Of a DNA stretch of 64,000 bases, positions 54,400 through 64,000 are shown piece after piece. The notes beneath the pieces were generated by a model. That model was not told where the DNA came from. It made no database searches and was given only the letters and a program-made list of their open reading frames with translations. How positions within the stretch are numbered: position 1 is the first letter of the stretch; every line of letters begins with the position of its first letter. Position numbers and translations under genes: made by a program. Origin of the DNA: Arion vulgaris (lineage: Eukaryota; Mollusca; Gastropoda; Stylommatophora; Arionidae); contig CM036755.1 of assembly GCA_020796225.1 (NCBI GenBank), positions 43,566,306 to 43,630,305 of the forward strand, read 5' to 3'.

Positions 54400-55335
54400 A
54401 TTCTTCTTCTTCTTCAGCGATCTCTGGTCATGCGCTTAATTTACTGTGGACACAAACTGGGCAGACAGCTTCAGGTCTGTCAGGTTTCCCAAAGCTTAGT
54501 TTTCAGGTCGACTGGGTGTGGCCACATGTTGCTTCTCAGCTCACACAGAAGAGGACAGTCTTGCAGGATATGCTCTGGTGTCTGTTCTGCCTGCTGACAC
54601 TGGCAGGAGGGTGAAAGTTTGTCCTTGCTGCCAGTAGTAATACCCTGTCCTCCCTGGCTTTGCAAGAATCAACAGGGCCGCCAGTAGCTAAGGGTGGACC
54701 CTTCGAGGCAGGGTCGGTCCCACCACCACCTGGCTGTTTTCCATGGTGGTGGCACCACAGTTATATAAATATTTGCGCATGGCCATTTGAGTTGTTTGTA
54801 TGTGTCGATTCCTCCCGCCAATAATGGCTGACACATTCCGTTTCTGAGGACATCTTTTTTTGAGGTTGTTCTCTAGACAGTTGCAGTCCCCTGCTGACAA
54901 GATCTGTCTTCCCGGGTTTGTCTGGAGTCGTCCTACTCTAGATGACTTCAGCCTTCTGTTGCTGGGCTCACCAACCCAGGCTTTTATGCAGGGTGTGCTC
55001 CCTGGACACTGTAGTTTAATCCTTATGCTTAAGGGAAAGTGTCATAGAAGTAGAAGACAAGAAAAGGATGTCCTCCTCAAGAGAGAGAGAGGACAAGTGC
55101 TATTTGTCCCATAGCTGGGGGATGGGTTGGTTGCAGCCAGAGCATTTACCACTCGCCGGTGGGTTCTGCACTGTCACCTTATGAGGCCCCATCCTGCTCC
55201 CCGCCTTTGGTCTGGCCTTTCACCTTCAGTCTGTTCGGCTTGGTTAGACCTGCCAGGAGTTAGACTCCAGCCGACATAGCCTGAAGGATCCTAAAGGCAC
55301 ACAACCCTCCAACCACGATAAGGTAGGCTAATATG
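54400..55335 (-). mobile_element. RNase-H LINE 3' end, C-terminal zinc knuckle
   Basis: The minus frame reads SPSCQCQQAEQTPEHILQDC and PLLCELRSNMWPHPVDLKTK, the Cys/His tail typical of BS/jockey-like elements. The GC-richer 54690-55335 is probably its 3' UTR, by position only. Confidence 0.7.
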
Positions 55336-55619
55336 GAGGGATATTTATGTATTCAATATTATAATGAGTATTAGCCGCCAGTATGCAGACCTGAGAAGAA
55401 AGAGTGGCCACTTACACCAGCATCCAAGACAAACTGTATGCCATGCCTGATAATCTGAGGCAGACAGCTGCCTTTATTAGAGAATCCGAAATCCCAATCT
55501 AGTGAGAATGCAGAAGAAGAATATTATATTGAGTATTTGCAATCTACTGATTAGCTACTAAGTCAAGAATATTTGCATTGTAATGATTAGTGACTACATG
55601 TGCGTGTACTAGACATGTA

Positions 55620-56745
55620 ACAAGTAATGAGCTGGGTTTGAAGATTGAAGTGGTCAGAAAAGTACAGCACAACAGGTATATGAGTAGGATCATCGATCAA
55701 AATTGAACTGGTACGGTCAGTTGCTGGATGCTGTTGGAGATATTGTAGAGATGGTTAGCACATATCTACATGTCCGAAGTGCAATGAAGATATTCCAAAC
55801 TGAAACAGAAGTATTGAAAGTCTACCATTTAACTAGCTGTTGCATACAGGTACGGTCAGTCACTGGACGATGTCAGAGATATTGTGAAGGAGATGGGAGC
55901 ACATATCTACATGTCCGAAGTGCGATGAAGATATTCCAAACTGAAACTGAAGTATTGAAAGTCTACCATTTAACTAGCTGTTGCATACAGGTACGGTCAG
56001 TCGCTGGACGATGTCAGAGATATTGTGAAGGAGATGGGAGCACCTGTCTACATGTCCGAAGTGCGATGAAGATATTCCAAACTGAAACTGAAGTATTGAA
56101 AGTCTACCATTTAACTAGCTGTTGCATACAGGTACGAGTCAGTCGCTGGACGATGTCGAGATATTGTGAAGGAGATGGGAGCACCTGTCACATAAATCCG
56201 AAAGCCCAGCGATAGTGGAAGATATTGACACTATAACTGAAACAAGAAGTATTGAAAGTCTACCATTTAACTAGCTGTTGCATACAGGTACGGTCAGTCG
56301 CTGGACGATGTCAGAGATATTGTGAAGGAGATGGGAGCACCTGTCTACATGTCCGAAGTGCGATGAAGATATTCCAAACTGAAACAGAAATATTGAAAGT
56401 CTACCATTTAACTAGCTGTTGCATACAGGTACGGTCAGTCGCTGGACGATGTCAGAGATATTGTGAAGGAGATGGGAGCACCTGTCTACATGTCCGAAGT
56501 GCGATGAAGATATTCCAAACTGAAGTATTGAAACTCTACCATTTAACTAGCTGTTGCATACAGGTACAGTCAGTCGCTGGACAATGTTGGAGATATTGTG
56601 AAGGAGATGGGAGCACCTATCTACATGTCCGAAGTGCAATGAAGATATTCCAAACTGAAACAGAAATATTGAACGTCTACCATTTAGCTTGCTGTTGCGT
56701 ACAGGTATATGCAAGGCTGAGGAGTATTTCAAACAAGCGGCACTA
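55620..56745. repeat. Tandem array (about 140-bp unit) grown from a LINE 3' end
   Basis: The first unit, 55630-55805, matches the 3' end of the family A LINE at 30540-30720 (CTGGGTTTGAAGATTG, GGTACGGTCAGTTGCTGG, GTGCAATGAAGATATTCCAA). Six to seven units follow, each with AAGTCTACCATTTAACTAGC added. It is open in places but carries no gene. Confidence 0.92.
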
Positions 56746-56749
56746 ATCT

Positions 56750-57550
56750 TTTTTCTACATGATATACTATAGATATAGTTGGCAAGTGAACACCAAGTGA
56801 TGGGTACCATCACAGCAAGAAAGAGAACTTGCTGAAACTTAATTACAGCCAACCTTCCGTGTGCAGATGGCAGAAGATGGTGACTTGTGATAAAATAACG
56901 CATGCATTGTCCGAGGTGTGTTTTGGCAAGTTTTGATGCATACGATAAATAAGTATTTGCTCAATGAATAATTACTGTTTGCACATCACTAGCTGCAGAT
57001 ATGCTTCTGTGTTCATGTATGTGTATGATGTGTGTATGATTTGGAAAGTATGATGTGTGGACGATGTTGGAGATAAGAGAGTAACTTGATGTTCTAACAA
57101 TTCTTCCAGCAAGCAAGCACATCTATATCTTCAAGTGTCTTGTTTGACACATATTTATGCTGCTATATTTCATACATCATATCTGTACAATATGTCAACA
57201 TAAGATTTATATGTATACAATATGTCAACATCTCATCTTCTCTCTTGTCAAATGTACATTTCTGATCTATTTATTCTTTTGTTTATAATGTAATTTGTAT
57301 GAGAAACACAATATATTAATATTGAATAAACTGAGTTCAGATACTAATTCTGGTCTATTAGTTATTGAGTAGAAACTTCTACTTTCTTCACCACATGCCA
57401 ACAGTCAAGCCACCAGATTTGTTCAGAGTCACATCTACTTCAATTTCATTATAGGAAATGTCCGTTGTTTTTCTTCAAGTATTGCTGTGCTGAAGAGCAT
57501 TATCTGTATAACGTCAACATTTGGTAGTTTTCTATTGCCTTGAACTAACT
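56750..57550. other. No gene seen
   Basis: AT-rich; TATACAATATGTCAACAT occurs twice near 57190-57235. Nothing else supportable. Confidence 0.5.
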
Positions 57551-57554
57551 TGTA

Positions 57555-57910
57555 TTGCCGGCGGTTACGGGACCCAAATTTGGGGTGTAAAGAATAGAGC
57601 CACTGTTACCTACCACGCATGCCGTAAGAGGCGACTAAGGAGGCTGAAATCGGATGCACATGTCCTAAATGCGTAGAAGTCAACCTGCTGCCTCGCTGGA
57701 CGGTTGGGGACAGCCAAAGGCTAACGGAGAGCGAACCCAGTAACGCTGGCTGAATCCGGACACATCGCCGAAGGATAAGCACCAGAGCTCCAAATGGGCT
57801 GAAGATGTGCGAAACCCACCCATGCTAAGGCTGCATGAATCAGATTTCCACATGAATGAATTTATGGAGAGATCTGGTACATCAGTCTTTAGGTGATCGC
57901 GAGAGAGAGA
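57555..57910 (+). mobile_element. SINE-like element (family D, most complete copy)
   Basis: Begins near GCCGGCGGTTACGGGACCCA, has the core GGTGTAAAGAATAGAGCCAC and ACGCATGCCGTAAGAGGCGA, then CAACCTGCTGCC, CACATCGCCGAAGGATAAGC, and ends GGTACATCAGTCTTTAGGTG and a GA run. Confidence 0.85.
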
Positions 57911-57944
57911 ACAAACTTGTATGCATGAAGAAACCAGACCAATA

Positions 57945-58085
57945 AACACATACTATACACCAGGACTGTCCAGTTTATGCTGACCACATACTGTATGCCA
58001 GGACTGTCCAACTTACACTGACCACACATACTTCAGCACTGTCCAGCTTACACTGACCACATACATCAGGTCTGGACTAAAGTAT
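57945..58085. repeat. Minisatellite, about 40-bp unit
   Basis: GACTGTCCAACTTACACTGA and CCACATACTGTATGCCAG; three to four copies. ACAGACATGACC repeats follow (58165-58235). Confidence 0.85.
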
Positions 58086-58489
58086 GTAGAGCCGAGGCAG
58101 AAACTATGAAGCTCAACTTCTGTATCTTGTCAGGACTAAACATTGTCCCAGCAACAAGTTCCACCACCACGGACAGACATGACCACAGACAGACATGACC
58201 GCAAACAGATATGACCGTGGACAGACATGACCACAGGCATTTTTTTGTCCTTATTTTCTCAAATTATGCATTTTTGAGCTATGAATTCAGCCATAGTTAT
58301 ACTCCCTCTGATGGAGTTTGCATGAAGGCTTGCTTTCCTTATCCTTAGTGTCTCTCACCTTTCAGACAAGTATTACTCCGACTTCATAGGTCGCCACAGA
58401 CAGAAATTGCCACAGACAGACATGGCAATAGAGAATCGCTTGAACTACAAGTACTCTGAGATATTTCCAAGTATCCTGGTACAATGCTA

Positions 58490-58800
58490 ACTAGAGGTGA
58501 ATATCCTGGTACAATGCTAGCTAGAGGTAGATATCCTGGTACAATGCTAACTAGAGGTGAATATCCTGGTACAATGCTAACTAGAGGTGAATATCCTGGT
58601 ACAATGCTACACTAAGAGGTGAATATCCTGGTACAATGCTAACTAGAGGTGAATATCCTGGTACAATGCTAACTAGAGGTGAATATCCTGGTACAATGCT
58701 AACTCTAGAGGTGAATATCCTGGTACAATGCTAACTCTAGAGGTGGATATCCTGGTACAATGCTAACTCTATAGGTGGATATCCTGGTACAATGCTAACT
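58490..58800. repeat. Minisatellite, 29-bp unit
   Basis: TATCCTGGTACAATGCTAAC plus TAGAGGTGA, 11 copies. Confidence 0.95.
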
Positions 58801-58804
58801 GGAA

Positions 58805-59640
58805 GGGGAAATGAGATGAAGGAAATTCAAAGAAGAACAAACATATTTTTACAACAAATGAAAGAACTAAAAACAGTATGGAATGGAACTGATAGAAAAA
58901 TAAAGATCAGAATACTAAGAGCATGCATAGTCTCATTAGACGACTAAGATGGTTAGGGCATGTGAGAAGTATGGAATATTATGCATACCAAAACAAATGT
59001 TCTGTGATCTTTCAGAGGTGCATGGTAGCGATATCTTAGCTGATGACAGAGTTGCGGGGAAAGCGATATTGTGCAAGGGCGCAGTATTTTGAGAAGAGAC
59101 TTATATATGAGCTGAAAGACAAGAGAGAATAGCGAAAACTAATAGGTTGTCACAGTAAAACACTTGCAAATTGACTGTCTGTAAAGATGAAAAAGACTAT
59201 ATACATATATGTATATATATATTCCCAGTGACATCGTATGGGTGTGAAGCCTGACCATTTAACAAAGTAGTGAAAAAATATATCTGCTTTTGAATATAAG
59301 TGATACAGAAGAGTCTTCAGTATATCTTGGACAGAAAAGAGAACAAATAGATCTATCCAGAAAGAACTCAAAATAAAGAAAACTGGCTGATGCTACAAAA
59401 AAGAAAGAGAAAATTGAGATATTTTAGACATATAAAAGACATGAAGGGTTTGGGAAAGGACCATCATGGAAGAAGACAACCCGGCAAAGAAGAGAAGAGG
59501 AAGACCATGGAGAAAATGGATTCAGAATGTAACTGATGATTTCAGCATGGTGGCTACAGAAGCGGACATCTGACCAAAGAAAGTAATTCTGACGGACTGT
59601 TAGAGTGACAAAGTTCTGCTCAGGAAAAGTTATTTGATGT
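58805..59640 (+). mobile_element. LINE 3' end (family B), with a 0.29-kb insertion
   Basis: Matches 19430-19965 (GGAACTGATAGAAAAATAAA, GAGATATTTTAGACATATAA, ATTCAGAATGTAACTGATGA). Between GAGCATGCATA (58919-58929) and TTCCCAGTG (59221) lies another LINE tail (RRLRWLGHVRSMEY) ending in a TA-rich run. The 3' end runs into the next array. Confidence 0.82.
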
Positions 59641-60675
59641 TCTTTACATGGACAAGTTATTCGATGATGTTCTTTACATGGGCAAGTTATTCGATAATGA
59701 TCCTTACATGGACAAGTTATTTGATAATGATCCTTACATGGACAAGTTATTTGATAATGATCCTTACATGGACAAGTTATTTGATAATGATCCTTACATG
59801 GACAAGTTATTTGATAATGATCCTTACATGGACAAGTTATTCGATAATGATTCTTACATGGATAAGTTATTGATAATGATCCTTACATGGACAAGTTATT
59901 TGATAATGATTCTACATGGACAAGTAAGAAAGGAGACCATGGAAAATGGATTCTAAATGTGGACATTGATTTAGCATGGTGGCTTTCATGGATAAGTTAG
60001 TGACAAGAGTTCTGCAGGAAAAGTTATTTGATATTCTTTACATGGACAAGTTATTGATGATGATTCTTACATGGACAAGTTATTTGATAATGATCCTTAC
60101 ATGGACAAGTTATTTGATAATGATCCTTACATGGACAAGTTATTTGATGATGTCCTTACATGGACAAGTTATTTAATAATGATCCTTACATGGACAAGTT
60201 ATTTGATATGTATCCTTACATGGACAAGTTATTTGATAATGATCCTTACATGGACAAGTTATTTGATAATGATCCTTACATGGACAATTAAATTGATAAT
60301 GATCCTTACATGGACAAGTTATTTGATAATGATTCTTACATGGACAAGTTATTTGATAATGATCCTTACATGGACAAGTTATTTGATAATGATTCTTACA
60401 TGGATAAGTTATTGATAATGATTCTTACATGGACAAGTTATTGATAATGATCCTTACATGGATAAGTTATTTGATAATGATCCTTACATGGACAAGTTAT
60501 TGATAATGATTCTTATATGGACAAGTTATTTGATAATGATCCTTACATGTACAAGTTATTTGATAATGATCCTTACATGGACAAGTTATTTGATAATTCC
60601 TTACATGGACAAGTTATTTGATAATGATCCTTACATGGACAAGTTATTTGATAATGATCTTTACATGTAATAGTA
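59636..60675. repeat. Minisatellite, 30-bp unit, seeded at a LINE 3' terminus
   Basis: ACAAGTTATTTGATAATGAT plus CCTTACATGG, about 33 copies. 59925-60040 inside it is a second, degraded LINE tail. Confidence 0.93.
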
Positions 60676-60719
60676 TATCATTAACTAACGTACAGTTATT
60701 CCTCATATAGTATCCTGGT

Positions 60720-61100
60720 ATCCTTCTAGTCTTGTACATTGTTTATTGTACAACATATTGAGACATGTACATTTATTGTACAACATATTGGAATAATTGT
60801 ACACAAATGACAAGTTTATTGTATCAACATATTGATACGTGTACATTTTACAACATATTGAGACGTGTACATTGTTTATTGTACAACATATAGAGACGTG
60901 TACATTGTTTATTGTACAACATATTGAGACATGTACATTGTTTATTGTACAACATATTGAGATGTGTACAAGGTTTATTGTACAACATATTGAGACGTGT
61001 ACAAGGTTTATTGTACAACATATTGAGACGTGTACATTGTACAACATATTGAGACGTGTACAAGGTTTATTGTACAACATATTGAGACGTGTACAACATT
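60720..61100. repeat. Minisatellite, about 33-bp unit
   Basis: ATTGTACAACATATTGAGAC plus GTGTACATTGTTT, about 11 copies. Confidence 0.93.
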
Positions 61101-61289
61101 TATCACAGAAAGTACATGCTAAAGAATATCAGAATAAAGTCAAATATAAAATGAATTGATGTTCATTAAGATGATGCTAGATTATTTGTGCTTGGTGCTG
61201 ACTTGAGTTCACTTTGACTGTAGATGTAAATATTGTTCATTCAAATGTGTTCTTACTATCAAACTGCATGTCTGTCTATCTGTGTGTCT

Positions 61290-62020
61290 GTCTCTATAAT
61301 AGGAACATGTAACATTGTGACTACATTTTCTGTCTCTATACTAAGAACATGTAACATTGTGGCTACATTGTCTGTCTCTATAATAGGAACATGTAATATT
61401 GTGGCTACATTGTCTGTCTCTATGGCTAAGAACATGTAATATTGTGGCTACATTGTCTGTCTCTATACTAAGAACATGTAACATTGTGGCTACATTGTCT
61501 GTCTCTATTGCTAAGAACATGTAATATTGTGGCTACATTGTCTGTCTATATACTAAGAACATGTAACATTGTGGCTACATTGTCTGTCTCTATACTAAGA
61601 ACATGTAATAATGTGGCTACATTGTCTGTCTCTATAATAGGAACATGTAACATTGTGGCTACATTGTCTGTCTCTATACTAAGAACATGTAACATTGTGG
61701 CTACATTATCTGTCTCTAATACTAAGAACATGTAACATTGTGGCTACATTATCTGTCTCTATACTAAGAACATGTAACATTGTGGCTACATTGTCTGTTT
61801 CTATACTAAGAACATGTAACATTGTGGCTACATTGTCTGTTTCTATACTAAGAACATGTAACATTGTGGCTACATTGTCTGTCTCTATAATAGGAACATG
61901 TAACATTGTGGCTACATTGTCTGTCTCTATACTAAAAACATGTAACATTGTGGCTACATTGTCTGTCTCTATACTAAAAACATGTAACATTGTGGCTACA
62001 TTGTTTGTGTTTTGTTTATA
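61290..62020. repeat. Minisatellite, 43-bp unit
   Basis: AAGAACATGTAACATTGTGG plus CTACATTGTCTGTCTCTATA, about 16 copies. Open on both strands only through lack of stops. 62020-62280 shows no gene. Confidence 0.95.
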
Positions 62021-62284
62021 TTTTGTTATTATGCCGTTCCCCTTACCCAACAATGTCATAACGAATGGATCCAGTTACGTTTGAAAGGTATAAAAACTCA
62101 GAGCATTGGTCATCCTTTTCGAATGAGAGCTACTCGGAATTTGTTTAAATGTATTTAATTGCCAATTGGTTCTATGAAGGCTCCCATCTTTAGGCCGTGA
62201 TCAAGTGAACACTACACTATGAACTTTGCCTAAAGGACAATATTACAAAAACCAAAAACAATGTTTATGGCTACTGTCTGCATA

Positions 62285-62415
62285 TCTCTTAATCAGAAAC
62301 TATATATTCACATATTATCGCAAAGAAAGGGAAAGTGTGAGGGACTGACTGTCAGAAACTATATATTCACATATTATCGCAAAGGAAGGGAAAGTGTGAG
62401 GGACTGACTGTCAGC
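62285..62415. repeat. Tandem duplication, about 60-bp period
   Basis: TCAGAAACTATATATTCACA through GTGTGAGGGACTGACTG, two near-perfect copies. A diverged family D SINE piece follows (62435-62575). Confidence 0.88.
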
Positions 62416-62639
62416 GAGACAGACTCAAACATTTCCCGTAGGCTGAAATCTTAGGATGCGCCTGCCCTACACGTGTAGGGGTCTACGAACGGAGACGCAA
62501 CATATAATCATTCTTGGCTAAGACCAACCCTATCACAGAGAGCGATTAAACTTGTAGTAAAGAACGAACGCAAATAACAACATACATAATATTATTTAGT
62601 TTTGTAAACTTATAGTAACAGATATTCTGTTATACATCG

Positions 62640-62795
62640 GATTTTGTGCGTGTATGTGTGAGTGCATGTGTGTGGGTGTATGTGTGTGAGTGCATGTATG
62701 TGTGTGAGTGCATGTGTGTGTATGTATGTGTGTGAGTGCATGTGTGTGTGTGTATGTATGTGTGTGAGTGCATGTGTGTGCTTGTATGTATTTAT
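62640..62795. repeat. TG-rich microsatellite
   Basis: GTGTGTGAGTGCATGTGTGT-type units, compound TG repeat. Confidence 0.9.
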
Positions 62796-62813
62796 GTGAG
62801 ATATAAATCTTCT

Positions 62814-63749
62814 TCAAACGTAAGACTAATGATCATCCTGCAACAAACAAGTAGCTCGATGCTGGTCATCAAACGTAAGACTAATGATCATCCTGCAACA
62901 AACAAGTAGCTCGATGCTGGTCATCAAACGTAAGACTAATGATCATCCTGCAACAAACAAGTAGCTCGATGCTGGTCATCAAACGTAAGACTAATGATCA
63001 TCCTGCAACAAACAAGTAGCTCGATGCTGGTCATCAAACGTAAGACTAATGATCATCCTGCAACAAACAAGTAGCTCGATGCTGGTCATCAAACGTAAGA
63101 CTAATGATCATCCTGCAACAAACAAGTAGCTCGATGCTGGTCATCAAACGTAAGACTAATGATCATCCTGCAACAAACAAGTAGCTCGATGCTGGTCATC
63201 AAACGTAAGACTAATGATCATCCTGCAACAAACAAGTAGCTCGATGCTGGTCATCAAACGTAAGACTAATGATCATCCTGCAACAAACAAGTAGCTCGAT
63301 GCTGGTCATCAAACGTAAGACTAATGATCATCCTGCAACAAACAAGTAGCTCGATGCTGGTCATCAAACGTAAGACTAATGATCATCCTGCAACAAACAA
63401 GTAGCTCGATGCTGGTCATCAAACGTAAGACTAATGATCATCCTGCAACAAACAAGTAGCTCGATGCTGGTCATCAAACGTAAGACTAATGATCATCCTG
63501 CAACAAACAAGTAGCTCGATGCTGGTCATCAAACGTAAGACTAATGATCATCCTGCAACAAACAAGTAGCTCGATGCTGGTCATCAAACGTAAGACTAAT
63601 GATCATCCTGCAACAAACAAGTAGATCGATGCTGGTCATCAAACGTAAGACTAATGATCATCCTGCAACAAACAAGTAGCTCGATGCTGGTCATCAAACG
63701 TAAGACTAATGATCATCCTGCAACAAACAAGTAGCTCGATGCTGGTCAT
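62814..63749. repeat. 17 near-identical copies of a 55-bp unit
   Basis: AAACGTAAGACTAATGATCA, TCCTGCAACAAACAAGTAGC and TCGATGCTGGTCATC. The only internal substitution I see is GTAGATCGAT near 63632. Head-to-tail with no spacers, so not a CRISPR array. Confidence 0.96.
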
Positions 63750-64000
63750 GCTACTTCCCCTTTAGGCTGAAAACTGAACGGCCAAGCTTTTTAACATGTG
63801 AGAGTTGGTACGGAGAAAAGTCTTTCCATATGGTAAGCAGCCTCCCATTGGATGCCAGTTCTTGTATGACATCATATGATTGGATAAGAGATAGAGTAGT
63901 GTTGTAGAGGGCGTGGTCAGAAAGTTTCTGAGAGCCATGTTCATTGGTCAGTACAAGGATAACAAGACCTGAAGAGAAGAAAGCAATGGGTTCGAATCTT
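63750..64000. other. Window edge, possible start of a SINE
   Basis: No gene seen. The last bases, GGGTTCGAATCTT, look like a tRNA B box, so a tRNA-derived element may continue past the edge. Confidence 0.35.

Noticed and set aside
55703..56746. Frames of 170 and 164 codons with repeated YHLTSCCIQV
   Set aside because: Translation of the LINE-tail-derived array; no start context or domain.
59634..60670. Several 70-114-codon frames
   Set aside because: Generated by the 30-bp minisatellite, repeating MDKLFDNDPY and ILTWTSYLIM.
62814..63749. CRISPR-like regular array
   Set aside because: Pure head-to-tail 55-bp repeats without unique spacers, in a eukaryotic context.

Overview
This is a stretch of an invertebrate animal genome, most likely a mollusc (inferred from the mix of LINE/SINE families; not proven). 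It holds split genes with consensus splice sites, no bacterial operons, and a very heavy load of tandem repeats (roughly a quarter of the window by my reading) and decayed transposons. Two conserved host genes can be assembled by hand, and both are highly fragmented by long, repeat-filled introns.

The minus strand carries a FAM76A/B orthologue in nine coding exons: 27444-27364, 24347-24283, 22720-22666, 17785-17636, 16288-15849, 13511-13416, about 12001-11881, about 9882-9796 and 8485-8393. The plus strand carries a CEP57/CEP57L1 orthologue in eight exons between 34371 and 48640: 34371-34608, 35618-35830, 36142-36380, 40579-40656, 41591-41860, 44783-44988, 45384-45528 and 48389-48640. The genes are divergent (head to head), the same arrangement as human FAM76B-CEP57 on 11q21. 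The promoter zone between them has an NRF1-type palindrome about 145 bp from the FAM76 ATG. The CEP57 frame is intact through all eight exons and uses one GC-AG intron. FAM76 shows three in-frame TGA codons under the phase-consistent exon model.

Layout: 0-8.4 kb, SINEs, LINE fragments and tandem arrays; 8.4-27.4 kb, FAM76 with introns holding arrays, a nested LINE pair (18.4-20.2) and a 2.36-kb Tigger/pogo-type DNA transposon (20.2-22.6); 27.4-34.3 kb, shared promoter then an RNase-H-bearing LINE (28.3-30.7) and a LINE fragment split by a TTAA-flanked insertion (31.7-32.4); 34.3-48.6 kb, CEP57 with LINE, mariner and SINE insertions in introns; 49.4-52.6 kb, a 3.2-kb array of a 15-bp unit; 52.6-64 kb, only repeats, SINEs and LINE tails.

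The most interesting theme is the birth of minisatellites. Several arrays can be traced to a visible seed: the 5' splice site of FAM76 exon 5 (14.8-15.9 kb), the 3' end of an RNase-H LINE (55.6-56.7 kb), the 3' terminus of another LINE (59.6-60.7 kb) and probably a SINE tail (49.4-52.6 kb). About a dozen otherwise unrelated arrays share the splice-donor-like pentamer GTAAG (or CTTAC).
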